Of a stretch of DNA of 64,000 nucleotides, positions 9,080 to 17,535 are shown piece after piece. The translations under genes and the position numbers were made by a program. Location: the NCBI GenBank assembly GCA_947496185.1, contig CANMCD010000007.1:62001-126000 (forward strand). Direction: 5' to 3'. Origin of the DNA: an uncultured Tenacibaculum sp. (GTDB lineage Bacteria; Bacteroidota; Bacteroidia; Flavobacteriales; Flavobacteriaceae). Each line of letters begins with the position of its first letter. Position 1 is the first letter of the stretch. Under the pieces are notes generated by a model. That model did not search any database and had not been told where the DNA came from. It saw nothing but the letters and a program-made list of their open reading frames with translations.

Positions 9080-10168
9080 ATGAAAGAAAAGAAAATTCTA
9101 ATAGACTTAGAACGTCTACGGTATTCGAATTCAGGCATAGCTAACGTTTTTAGGAGTTTAGCTTCTGGATTAATAAATATCACTACCAAAGAATATTTTA
9201 TTTTTTTGTATGCAGAGCGTGAATCTTTACCACGAAAACTAACCAATAACTTTACTATTGTTCAGAGGAGGTTTTGGAATAAAAAAGTATACAACTATTA
9301 TAGAAAGTTTGATATAATACACGTAAGTCATCAATTAACTTCATATTTTAAAAAAAAATATAAGAATCAAAAAAAAATAGTAACCTTACATGACTTGAAC
9401 TTTTTACATGAGAATATCAGTAATGAAAAGAAAGAAAAGTTTAAAAATGTAGTTAATTCAAATATTTCCAATGCAGATGTCATTGTTTGTATTTCTCAAT
9501 TTGTGAAAAATGACTTACTTAAAAATTGGGCGTTGTTTACTTTTAAAGAGAAACCAATAGTTAAAGTTGTATACAATGGAATAAGTTTTAATGACAATAA
9601 AATAAAAAGTAAATCTTTTGAAAATTATAGTTTTTTAAAGGGTAAAAATTATATATTAAATATAGGGGTTCTTTTTCCTAAGAAAAATCAGCTTTCTTTG
9701 ATTAAAATGCTCCCGTATATTGAGGAAGATTTAGTTTGTGTAGTTTCAGATAGTAAACCAGAATATGTAGTTAAAATAACAGAAGAGTTAGAAAATAACG
9801 GATGTATGGATAGAGTGCATTTTCTTTATAACATATCTGATAATGAAAAGTGGTATCTAATTGAAAACTCTCGGGCACTTTGTCATCCTTCATTAGCAGA
9901 GGGTTTTGGAATACCTCCGATTGAAGCTATGTATTGTGAAAAACCTGTTTTTTTAAGTACATATACCAGTTTACCAGAAATTGGTGGTGATATAGCATTT
10001 TATTTTAAAAGTTTTGAAACACAAGAAATGGTTACTTCGTATAAGAAAGGCATAGAAATTTTTGATAATGATCAATCTTATAAAGTAAAATTAAAAAATA
10101 GAGCACTAAAGTTTAGTAAACAAGAAATGGCAAAAAATTATTTAGATATCTATAAAGAGCTAATATGA
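9080..10168 (+). CDS. GT4 family glycosyltransferase
   Basis: A 362-residue GT-B fold glycosyltransferase. The C-terminal domain has the family 4 signature HPSLAEGFGIPPIEAM with the EX7E pair, and the switch between the two Rossmann domains falls near residue 190 (NYILNIGVLFPKKNQ). The first half contains HVSHQL and TLHDLNFL, as in WbaZ-like mannosyltransferases. It transfers a nucleotide-sugar residue, probably to a lipid-linked or surface glycan; the sugar cannot be determined. It is divergent from the GT32 cluster and likely belongs to the same glycan locus. Confidence 0.85.
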   Translation: MKEKKILIDLERLRYSNSGIANVFRSLASGLINITTKEYFIFLYAERESLPRKLTNNFTIVQRRFWNKKVYNYYRKFDIIHVSHQLTSYFKKKYKNQKKIVTLHDLNFLHENISNEKKEKFKNVVNSNISNADVIVCISQFVKNDLLKNWALFTFKEKPIVKVVYNGISFNDNKIKSKSFENYSFLKGKNYILNIGVLFPKKNQLSLIKMLPYIEEDLVCVVSDSKPEYVVKITEELENNGCMDRVHFLYNISDNEKWYLIENSRALCHPSLAEGFGIPPIEAMYCEKPVFLSTYTSLPEIGGDIAFYFKSFETQEMVTSYKKGIEIFDNDQSYKVKLKNRALKFSKQEMAKNYLDIYKELI

Positions 10169-10174
10169 ATGTTT

Positions 10175-10182
10175 TAGATTTG
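10175..10182 (+). promoter_or_regulatory. -7 promoter element of the threonylcarbamoyl-AMP synthase gene
   Basis: TAGATTTG is an exact TAnnTTTG match, 31 bases upstream of the ATG at 10214. Confidence 0.4.
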
Positions 10183-10213
10183 CACTGCATATGATTTAGT
10201 ATATTTTACCATT

Positions 10214-10771
10214 ATGTACAAGACCTTTAGGAATGTAAATTTAATTTTAAAAGAAGGAAAAACGCTTTTATACCCAACAGATACCGTATGGGGAATTGGT
10301 TGTGATGCTACTAATGAAAGAGCCGTTAAAAAAATATATCAAATAAAAAAACGTGAAGAATCTAAAAGTTTAATAATTTTAGTAGATTCATTAGAAATGT
10401 TACTTAATTATGTAGAGAAAATTCCTAAAAAAGCCAAGGAAATTTTACAAACATCTAGTAGCCCCACCACTATAATATATCAAGGAGCAAAGAACCTTGC
10501 AAAGAATACCATTGCGAGTGATGGTACTATTGCGATAAGGATTGTTCAAGATCCATTTTGTCAAGAATTGATTAAACAATTTGGAAAGCCACTTGTGTCT
10601 ACTTCCGCTAATATAAGTGGAAACCCAACACCGAAAAGCTTTTCAGAAATAGATCAATCTATTTTAAATACTGTAGATTATGTGGTAAATTTGCGACAGA
10701 ATGAGATAGCAGAAAAGTCATCAACTATATTAAAAATTGAAGGGAATGATGTAATTGTGCTACGAGAATAA
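10214..10771 (+). CDS. tsaC: L-threonylcarbamoyladenylate synthase (Sua5/YrdC family)
   Basis: A 185-residue YrdC-domain enzyme that makes threonylcarbamoyl-AMP from threonine, bicarbonate and ATP, the first step of the t6A modification at position 37 of ANN-decoding tRNAs. The YrdC fold is seen in LLYPTDTVWGIGCDA (near 17-31), the KIYQIKKREESKSL basic loop that binds ATP, and the STSANISG motif near 137. The size fits the short YrdC form without the Sua5 C-terminal domain. It lies 6 bp upstream of the tRNA nucleotidyltransferase gene, forming a tRNA-maturation pair. Confidence 0.93.
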   Translation: MYKTFRNVNLILKEGKTLLYPTDTVWGIGCDATNERAVKKIYQIKKREESKSLIILVDSLEMLLNYVEKIPKKAKEILQTSSSPTTIIYQGAKNLAKNTIASDGTIAIRIVQDPFCQELIKQFGKPLVSTSANISGNPTPKSFSEIDQSILNTVDYVVNLRQNEIAEKSSTILKIEGNDVIVLRE

Positions 10772-10777
10772 GAACTT

Positions 10778-12199
10778 ATGTCAAATTACTATTTTAAAGA
10801 AGCGTTAACAGCCGAAATTTTTACATTTATTAACAAAGCCACAGAAGAACTAAATTTAGAAAGTTATGTTATCGGTGGTTTTGTAAGGGATTTTATTTTA
10901 CAAAGAAATAATGTAAAAGATATTGATGTCGTTACGGTTGGTAGTGGTATTGACTTAGCGAAAAAAGTAGCAGAATTACTTCTTAATAAGCCTAAGGTAC
11001 AAGTTTTTAAGACTTATGGTACTGCGATGGTTCGTTATAAAGATATAGAAATAGAGTTTGTTGGTGCCAGAAAAGAGTCATACTCTGAAGATAGTAGAAA
11101 CCCATTAGTTTTTGAAGGAACTTTAGAAGACGATCAAAATAGAAGGGATTTTACTATTAATGCCTTGGCATTAAGTTTAAATTCCTCTTCTTTCGGATTG
11201 TTATTAGACCCGTTTGGTGGAATGGAAGACTTAAAGAATGGAATTATTAGAACTCCGCTTGATCCAAGTATAACGTATTCTGATGATCCTTTAAGGATGT
11301 TAAGAGCAATACGTTTTGCAACTCAGCTCAATTTTCAAATTGAAGAAAAATCTTTTTTAGCAATTAAAGAAAATGTTGAAAGGATTAGCATAATAACCAA
11401 AGAAAGAGTGGTCGTTGAATTTAATAAAATTTTAGCGTCTCCAAAACCATCCATAGGTTTTTTATTACTCGAAAAAACAGGTTTGCTATCGTTGTTAATG
11501 CCTGAATTAATTGCCTTAAAAGGAGTTGAAGAAGTAGAGGGACAGAGCCATAAAGATAATTTTTATCATACGCTCGAGGTCGTTGATAATATTGCTGTAA
11601 ACACGGAAGATGTCTGGTTACGTTGGGCAGCTCTATTACATGATATAGGTAAAGCTCCTACTAAAAGGTATAATCCGAAATTAGGTTGGACTTTTCATTC
11701 TCATGAATTCGTTGGGTCAAAAATGGTGTATAAACTTTTCAAGCGTTTAAGAATGCCGTTGAATAACAAAATGAAATTTGTACAAAAAATGGTATTGTTA
11801 AGTTCGAGACCCATTGTATTAGCATCTGAGGTAACGGATTCTGCGGTTAGGCGCTTAATCTTTGATGCAGGAGATGATGTAGAAAGCTTAATGACACTTT
11901 GTGAGGCTGATATAACTACTAAAAACCCAAAAAAATTCAAGCGTTATCACAAAAACTTTGAAATTGTACGACAAAAAATAAAAGAGGTAGAAGAGCGTGA
12001 TAGAGTTCGTAACTTTCAACCCCCAATTTCTGGAGAGGAAATTATGAAAACGTTTAATTTGAAACCTTGCAGAGAAATTGGACAAATTAAAGAAGCGATC
12101 AAAGAAGCTATTTTGGATGGTAAAATCCCTAATGAATACCAGCCTTCGTATGATTTTATGTTGGAAAAAGGTAAAAAACTTGGGTTAAGCCCTGTTTAG
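10778..12199 (+). CDS. cca: tRNA nucleotidyltransferase with HD domain (CCA-adding type)
   Basis: A 473-residue class II polymerase-beta-like nucleotidyltransferase that completes or repairs the tRNA 3' CCA end. The active-site block GGFVRDF..KDIDVV (about 33-50) contains the catalytic DxD, followed by [10 protein letters not shown] (about 126-135), the helical [15 protein letters not shown] block, and an HD phosphohydrolase domain with [12 protein letters not shown] (about 286-297). Both are as in Bacteroidota CCA enzymes. It is 6 bp after tsaC and probably cotranscribed. Confidence 0.92.
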   Translation: MSNYYFKEALTAEIFTFINKATEELNLESYVIGGFVRDFILQRNNVKDIDVVTVGSGIDLAKKVAELLLNKPKVQVFKTYGTAMVRYKDIEIEFVGARKESYSEDSRNPLVFEGTLEDDQNRRDFTINALALSLNSSSFGLLLDPFGGMEDLKNGIIRTPLDPSITYSDDPLRMLRAIRFATQLNFQIEEKSFLAIKENVERISIITKERVVVEFNKILASPKPSIGFLLLEKTGLLSLLMPELIALKGVEEVEGQSHKDNFYHTLEVVDNIAVNTEDVWLRWAALLHDIGKAPTKRYNPKLGWTFHSHEFVGSKMVYKLFKRLRMPLNNKMKFVQKMVLLSSRPIVLASEVTDSAVRRLIFDAGDDVESLMTLCEADITTKNPKKFKRYHKNFEIVRQKIKEVEERDRVRNFQPPISGEEIMKTFNLKPCREIGQIKEAIKEAILDGKIPNEYQPSYDFMLEKGKKLGLSPV

Positions 12200-12263
12200 T
12201 TTACTGGGATATGGGGGTAATGAGTGTGTTTAAAAAGCTTGTAGGATGTAAGAATATTTGATG

Positions 12264-12959
12264 TCATACCTCCCAACCAAACCGATCAAAAATAGTTTGC
12301 CAATGGTTGGGTAAATGAGCTGTTAATGTTATCTTTTTGTCTGTATAAGGGTGTATAAAACTTAGCGAATGCGCATGTAAAAAAAGTGATTCACAGTGAA
12401 ACTGCTCTTTAAACATGATATTGTGGTTTTTATCTCCATATTTAGGGTCGCCTATTAGCGGATGGCTAATTTTATTAGTATGTATTCGTAGCTGATGCAA
12501 TCTTCCTGTAGCTGGTGTTAATCTTACCAAACTATACCTAGAGGTTTCATAAGGTTTAACAGGAATGTCTAAGGTGATTTTCTGAACGGTTTCTAATAAG
12601 GTTTCTGCATCTTTGTATGCATTTGCGTCACGTCCTTTAACAGGGCTGTCGATAATCAATTTTTCTGGTGCATGGCCTCTTACCACACCGTAATAGATTT
12701 TTTTAATTAGATTATTAGTGAAAAGTTGTTGAAAATCCGAAACAAAGCTTGTGTCTTTAGCCAAAAGAATAAGTCCCGATGTTTTTCTATCCAATCGGTG
12801 AATCGGGTATAGTTTGTCATCGGTATGTTGCTGTAATAGCTGTAGTAAAGAAGCTTCATCCGATACATTTCTAGAATGAAAGGCATGATGTACCACGACA
12901 TTATTGGGCTTTTGAGCACAAATAACATGATCGTCTTCATAAATAATACGTATTTCCAT
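12264..12959 (-). CDS. truC: RluA-family pseudouridine synthase, TruC-like
   Basis: A 231-residue pseudouridine synthase. The catalytic aspartate is in HRLDRKTSGLILLAKD (about residues 54-69). Arguments for TruC (tRNA U65) rather than an rRNA enzyme are the short length without an S4 domain, the N-terminal KPNNVVVHHAF block, TSRYSLVRLTPATGRLHQLR, HPLIGDPKYGD and the FGWEV ending, all resembling Escherichia coli TruC as I recall it. The exact target site is an inference. The gene stands alone on the minus strand. Confidence 0.82.
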   Translation of the reverse strand: MEIRIIYEDDHVICAQKPNNVVVHHAFHSRNVSDEASLLQLLQQHTDDKLYPIHRLDRKTSGLILLAKDTSFVSDFQQLFTNNLIKKIYYGVVRGHAPEKLIIDSPVKGRDANAYKDAETLLETVQKITLDIPVKPYETSRYSLVRLTPATGRLHQLRIHTNKISHPLIGDPKYGDKNHNIMFKEQFHCESLFLHAHSLSFIHPYTDKKITLTAHLPNHWQTIFDRFGWEV

Positions 12960-13041
12960 GACAAATAAATTAATTGAGTTACAAAACTAAACACCAATTT
13001 TTCCTAGTAACTTTTTAATTCAATACGAAATTTGTATTAAA

Positions 13042-13160
13042 ATTATTTGTGTGCTTATAAAAACACAAATAATAGGATTATTTCTAAAGAAAAAGCTAAC
13101 TATTTGATTAAACGGTGCTACTAGTATTAGATAAAAGGGGTAAAGGTAACTAATAGCACC
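13042..13160 (+). other. Leader region with two inverted repeats upstream of the ECF sigma gene
   Basis: The 275-base gap between the truC and sigma starts holds a perfect 11-bp inverted repeat, ATTATTTGTGT (13042-13052) and its complement (13063-13073), with a 10-base loop and no T-run. Further on, GGTGCTA (13114-13120) pairs with TAGCACC (13154-13160), followed by TTTT. They could be operators for a dimeric regulator or a weak terminator; I see no gene here. Confidence 0.4.
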
Positions 13161-13233
13161 TTTTAGCTATTAATTAATTTATCTATTTAACAATTAAAAA
13201 TGTATTTACCCTACCTAATTTTTAAAAAAGTGC

Positions 13234-13241
13234 TATGTTTG
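13234..13241 (+). promoter_or_regulatory. -7 element overlapping the ECF sigma gene start
   Basis: TATGTTTG matches TAnnTTTG and contains the first possible ATG (13235). The next in-frame ATG, 13247, comes 5 bases after the element, where transcription itself would be expected to start, suggesting a leaderless mRNA. No -33 TTG is at the usual distance. Confidence 0.35.
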
Positions 13242-13246
13242 TGGTA

Positions 13247-13765
13247 ATGAAAACGGAAAGAACTATTTGTCACCCAAAAGTATTTAGAACTATTTACGAA
13301 GAGCATTCCAAGTCTTTGTATAATTTTATGTATTATAAATGTGGAGATAAGGATTTAGCAGAAGACTTGGTTCAAGAGTCATTTGTTAAGTTATGGGAAA
13401 ACTGTGCAAAAGTAGAATTGGATAAATCGAAGTCTTTTTTATTTACTATTGCAAACAATTTATTCCTAAACCACGTTGCTCATAAAAAAATAGTGTTAAA
13501 GCATTCGTCTGAAAGTACTTTGAACCAAACCAACAATGAAAGTCCTGAGTTTTTATTGGAGGAGAAAGAATTTTTAGTTAAATTGAAGAGCACAATAGCA
13601 GATTTACCCGAAAAGCAAAGAGAGGTTTTTTTGTTAAATAGAATCGATAAAAAGAAATATAAAGAAATAGCTGAACTATTAGATTTATCAGTTAAAGCCG
13701 TGGAAAAGAGGATGTCATTGGCTTTGAAAAGCCTTAGAGAGAAAATAGGTGATAAATTTAAGTAG
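13247..13765 (+). CDS. ECF sigma factor, FecI/RpoE type
   Basis: A 172-residue sigma-70 family factor. Region 2 runs through FRTIYEEHSKSLYNFMYY and AEDLVQESFVKLWEN; region 4 has LPEKQREVFLLNRIDKKKY and the helix-turn-helix around IAELLDLSVKAVEKR. It is directly upstream of a FecR-like anti-sigma gene (44 bp), the usual Bacteroidota surface-signalling pair, but no TonB-dependent transducer follows. The start could be ATG 13235 (four residues longer), but that codon is inside a -7 element. Confidence 0.92.
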   Translation: MKTERTICHPKVFRTIYEEHSKSLYNFMYYKCGDKDLAEDLVQESFVKLWENCAKVELDKSKSFLFTIANNLFLNHVAHKKIVLKHSSESTLNQTNNESPEFLLEEKEFLVKLKSTIADLPEKQREVFLLNRIDKKKYKEIAELLDLSVKAVEKRMSLALKSLREKIGDKFK

Positions 13766-13809
13766 GGTTTTTAACAACTCAGCTGTTGTATATATAGGGA
13801 AGCAAAAAA

Positions 13810-14712
13810 ATGAAAAGTAGTGTATCACAATATTTTTTAACCAAATGGTTCAAAAATGAATTAACCATGAATGAGTTAGAAGAATTTAAAAATAAACCTG
13901 ATTATTCATTATATGAAAAAATAATGCAGGTATCGTCTGAGTTAGAGACTCCTTCATTTGATAGTGAAGCAGTATTTGACAAAATAAATACTAGAATTAC
14001 TAATAAAAAGACAAAAGTTATTAGTCTTAGATGGTTGTACCCAGTAGCAGCGTCTTTCTTGATCGCGCTAGGTGCGGCAACCTACTTTTATAATGGAGAA
14101 GTTTATGAAACTGGCTTTGGAGAAAAAATGGCAGTCACATTACCAGATGGTTCAGAAGTCTTACTTAATGCAAAATCATCTTTAGCATTAAATAAGGTAA
14201 AATGGTTTTTTTCTAGAGATTTGTCGTTAAACGGAGAAGCCTTTTTTAAAGTTAAAAAAGGAGAGAAGTTTACAGTAGAGACATCATACGCCAATGTAAA
14301 AGTTTTAGGAACTCGGTTTAATGTAAATACATTTAATGATGAGCTAGAAGTTAAGTGCTTTGAAGGAAAGGTTAATGTGTCTTCTTCGAAAATTAATGTA
14401 GATTTAATTAGAGGAGAAGCTGTTAAAAGCAACGATGTTGGGGTTGTGAAAAACTGGAGTATCTCTCATGAAGAACCAAAATGGAAAAACGGAGAGGTAG
14501 ATTTTGAAGCGAGTCCTTTAATTCATGTAATCACTTGTTTAGAAAATCAATACGGTATTAAAATCAACCATAGCAATGTGGATACTAAACAGAAATTCAC
14601 AGGAAGTATTACCTTGGTAGATCTCAATATTGCATTGGCAACAGTTTTTGAACCAATGAGTATGAACTTTAAATTTTTAGATAAAGAGAACTTGATCATA
14701 TCTAATAAGTAA
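13810..14712 (+). CDS. FecR family anti-sigma factor
   Basis: A 300-residue inner-membrane regulator. The cytoplasmic N-terminal part (1-72) should bind the sigma factor, one membrane segment spans about 75-94, and the periplasmic FecR domain (about 96-200, with LPDGSEVLLNAKSSL and LNGEAFFKVKKGEKFTVET) is followed by the C-terminal DUF4974/STN-like domain (about 230-300). In the classical system this end contacts the signalling domain of an outer-membrane TonB receptor. Here the next gene is convergent, so the partner must be elsewhere or the circuit is orphan. A perfect terminator follows. Confidence 0.92.
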   Translation: MKSSVSQYFLTKWFKNELTMNELEEFKNKPDYSLYEKIMQVSSELETPSFDSEAVFDKINTRITNKKTKVISLRWLYPVAASFLIALGAATYFYNGEVYETGFGEKMAVTLPDGSEVLLNAKSSLALNKVKWFFSRDLSLNGEAFFKVKKGEKFTVETSYANVKVLGTRFNVNTFNDELEVKCFEGKVNVSSSKINVDLIRGEAVKSNDVGVVKNWSISHEEPKWKNGEVDFEASPLIHVITCLENQYGIKINHSNVDTKQKFTGSITLVDLNIALATVFEPMSMNFKFLDKENLIISNK

Positions 14713-14730
14713 AATATTTTATATTAAAAA

Positions 14731-14768
14731 AAGCCTATCAAATAATTATTTGATAGGCTTTTTTTTTG
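14731..14768 (+). terminator. Rho-independent terminator of the sigma/FecR operon
   Basis: AAGCCTATCAAATAA and its exact complement (14731-14760) form a perfect 30-base palindrome followed by a run of Ts. Confidence 0.9.
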
Positions 14769-14931
14769 AATTTACCTGCATAAGGTACATTTTCGTCGTA
14801 CGATAGGTTTTATTTTATTTCAATAATGAGTTAATAATTTGTTTCCTTTCATAATAAAAAGAGAACGAACTGTTACCACTATATTTGTTATAAAGATTGT
14901 TTTTATATACAAAAGTAAGAAACATATTTTT

Positions 14932-16164
14932 TTAGTAGATAAGATACTTACGCCTAATTTTTTTAAAGGTATTAAGGTCAGGTTGCCAGCTTTTTCTAAT
15001 GTTAGCCTCTGTAATTCCAGATGTAATTTGTTGTTGTAACTTTTCTGTTCCAGCCAACTTGGTAAAGAAAGAGTTAAAGAAAACTTTTTCTTTTGAGAGT
15101 CCTTTATAAGTATGATAATAGTCAATAAGCCATGAAAGCGTAAGCTTTGAAATCGTATTTTCATTTCTTAAATCATTACCATAACATTTTAGTCCTTTAT
15201 GTTTTGGTTTTTTTGCACCTTCATTTGGAATCGGAGTAAACGAATAGGTTTTATTATCTATCTTCTTGAAGATAGGGCTTCCTATTACCTGAAACTGATG
15301 ATCCGTTCCTCTACCAACAGAAATTACGGTTCCTTCAAAAAAACATAAACTAGGGTATAGGTTTATGGCCTTATCATTTGGTAAGTTCGGAGAAGGTTTT
15401 ACGGGTAAACTATAAGGTTCATTCCTATCGTAATTTTTTAAAGGAATTACTTTTAAATCACACGTAAGCTTTTTATCGAGCCATTTTTCGCCATTAATCA
15501 TTTTTCCGTATTCACCAATAGTCATCCCATATACTACAGGAACAGGATGCATTCCTACAAAACTTTTATGTTTTGATGTTAAAACTGGTCCATCCACGTA
15601 ATGTCCGTTAGGGTTTGGTCTATCTAATAATACGACAGGAATTTTCATCTCAGCACAAGCCTCCATTACATAATGTAAAGTCGATATATACGTGTAAAAG
15701 CGAGCTCCTACATCTTGAATATCGAAAACAACCACTTCAATATTTTTAAGCTGTGTTGCTGTTGGTTTTTTATTTTTACCATACAAAGAAACAATTGGAA
15801 TACCTGTCTTTCCATCAATTCCATCAACGACTGTTTCTCCTGCATCCGCTTTTCCTCTAAACCCATGCTCGGGAGCAAAAACCGTTTTCACAGTAATATC
15901 AGATTGCTGATGTAAGAAGTCGACCAAATGGGTACTCTTGCCTTTTATATTGGTGATAGATGTTTGATTGGCAACAATTGCAATAGTTTTATTTTTAAGA
16001 TCTGGTAGGTATAGGTTTATCCTATCTGCTCCAATTGTTAAAGAAGTATCTATTGGGTTGGGAATTGTTTTTCCTTTTTTTATACTTTGTCCACAAGAAA
16101 CTAGTTGAAAACAGCTATAAAAAAACAATAATAAATATGTACTTTTGGTATACTTAAAAATCAT
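14932..16164 (-). CDS. DUF1343 lipoprotein, NamZ-like exo-beta-N-acetylmuramidase
   Basis: A 410-residue lipoprotein with a signal peptide ending in LVSC (cysteine about residue 24). The DUF1343 core is clear: VFAPEHGFRGKADAG, VVFDIQDVGARFYTY, VVLLDRPNPNG and FFEGTVISVGRGTDHQF. The family includes NamZ, which removes N-acetylmuramic acid from the non-reducing end of peptidoglycan fragments, so a role in murein recycling in the periplasm is likely. Its start codon is only 6 bp from the divergent permease gene start, so its promoter must lie inside that gene. Confidence 0.87.
   Translation of the reverse strand: MIFKYTKSTYLLLFFYSCFQLVSCGQSIKKGKTIPNPIDTSLTIGADRINLYLPDLKNKTIAIVANQTSITNIKGKSTHLVDFLHQQSDITVKTVFAPEHGFRGKADAGETVVDGIDGKTGIPIVSLYGKNKKPTATQLKNIEVVVFDIQDVGARFYTYISTLHYVMEACAEMKIPVVLLDRPNPNGHYVDGPVLTSKHKSFVGMHPVPVVYGMTIGEYGKMINGEKWLDKKLTCDLKVIPLKNYDRNEPYSLPVKPSPNLPNDKAINLYPSLCFFEGTVISVGRGTDHQFQVIGSPIFKKIDNKTYSFTPIPNEGAKKPKHKGLKCYGNDLRNENTISKLTLSWLIDYYHTYKGLSKEKVFFNSFFTKLAGTEKLQQQITSGITEANIRKSWQPDLNTFKKIRRKYLIY
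16140..16147 (+). promoter_or_regulatory. -7 element of the LolC/E-like permease gene, inside namZ
   Basis: TACTTTTG is an exact TAnnTTTG match, 23 bases before the TTG start at 16171. It lies in the first codons of the divergent DUF1343 gene, supporting the short spacing of the two starts. Confidence 0.45.
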
Positions 16165-16170
16165 GACCTA

Positions 16171-17406
16171 TTGAATTTCGAGTTTTTTATTGCAAAGCGA
16201 ATAATAGCTAAAAAAAGTTATAAAAATAGTATATCATCACCAATAATAAAAATAGCAATTATTGCAATTACTTTGGGTATAGCAGTAATGCTTATTTCTG
16301 TGGCTATAGGAAAAGGCTTTCAACAAAAAATAAGAGAAAAAATCGCTGGTTTTAAAGGGCATGTACAGATTGTTAATTACGACAATAATCACTCTGATAT
16401 TTCTACAGTTCCAATAGGTAAAAACCAAGACTTTTATCCTGATTTTAAAGGAGTAGCTGGTATTAAAAACGTACAAGTTTATGCAAATAATTTCGGCGTT
16501 ATACGAACTTCTAAAGATTTTGAAGGAGTACTTTTTAAGGGAATTTCAGAGGATTACAATGTTGATTTCTTACAAGAACATTTAACAGAAGGACGTATTC
16601 CAGATTTTTCATTAAAAAGAAATAAAGAAATATTATTATCCAAATCAATTGCAGATAGACTGCATTTGAAATTACAAGATACTATACAAGTACTGTTTAA
16701 TACCAATAGTAGTAAGACACCGTTTAAAATTCGAAAACCAATAATTGTTGGTATTTACGAGACAGGTTTTGAGCAGTTTGATAAAAACATTATTATAGGT
16801 GATATTAGGGAAGTTATCCGACTTAACAAATGGAAAGCAGATGAAGTAGGAGGTTTTGAAGTCATTTTGGATGATTTTGACACCATGAAAGAAAAAGGAG
16901 ACGAGATATATCGACAAATTGGAGCAACACTAAATAGTTCGACAATCATTGAAAACTATCCGTTGATTTTTAACTGGCTGAACATATTAGATAATAATGT
17001 ATGGGTTATTATAGGTATTATGGTATTGGTTGCAGGGATTAATATGATTACAGCCTTGTTGGTTTTGATATTAGAGCAAGTACAGATGGTAGGGATACTA
17101 AAGGCATTGGGTAGTACAAATTGGAGTATTCGAAAAATATTTTTATTTAATGCCTCTTACTTAATTATCAAAGGACTGTTTTTAGGAAATATAATAGGGT
17201 TAACTCTTTTAAGTATTCAAAAATACGGTAAAGTTATTAAGTTAAATCCACAAAACTATTATGTGTCAACCGTTCCTGTTAGTATTGATATAATGTCTAT
17301 TTTATACTTAAATATAGGAACCTTACTGATGTGTTTTACGATGCTTGTTGTTCCTTCATATATCATTACGAAAATATATCCCCTGAAAGCAATTAAGTTT
17401 GCATAG
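16171..17406 (+). CDS. ABC transporter permease of the LolC/LolE (FtsX-like) type
   Basis: A 411-residue inner-membrane protein. The first segment (about 24-46) is followed by a large periplasmic domain (about 50-265, starting IGKGFQQKIREKIAGFKGH) and three C-terminal segments (about 275-300, 325-345, 378-400), the FtsX/MacB topology. The family extracts lipoproteins from the inner membrane for transfer to the outer membrane, together with an ATPase that is not encoded here. The only start that keeps the conserved N-terminus (MNFEFFIAKRIIAKKSY) is TTG at 16171. Confidence 0.88.
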   Translation: MNFEFFIAKRIIAKKSYKNSISSPIIKIAIIAITLGIAVMLISVAIGKGFQQKIREKIAGFKGHVQIVNYDNNHSDISTVPIGKNQDFYPDFKGVAGIKNVQVYANNFGVIRTSKDFEGVLFKGISEDYNVDFLQEHLTEGRIPDFSLKRNKEILLSKSIADRLHLKLQDTIQVLFNTNSSKTPFKIRKPIIVGIYETGFEQFDKNIIIGDIREVIRLNKWKADEVGGFEVILDDFDTMKEKGDEIYRQIGATLNSSTIIENYPLIFNWLNILDNNVWVIIGIMVLVAGINMITALLVLILEQVQMVGILKALGSTNWSIRKIFLFNASYLIIKGLFLGNIIGLTLLSIQKYGKVIKLNPQNYYVSTVPVSIDIMSILYLNIGTLLMCFTMLVVPSYIITKIYPLKAIKFA

Positions 17407-17535
17407 GTGTTTATAAAACATTACCGTTATTCTTTTAACAATTAATTTGTGCTTTATTTCAGTAATATAGGTGATAAATGTTATTAAATAGCTAAATTTA
17501 ATGACCATACTTTTACGTTATAAAATAAAGATTCC

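Noticed and set aside
14820-15164. 114-residue minus-strand ORF in the end of the DUF1343 gene
   Set aside because: It is the same-strand alternative frame of the DUF1343 gene and has no recognisable domain.
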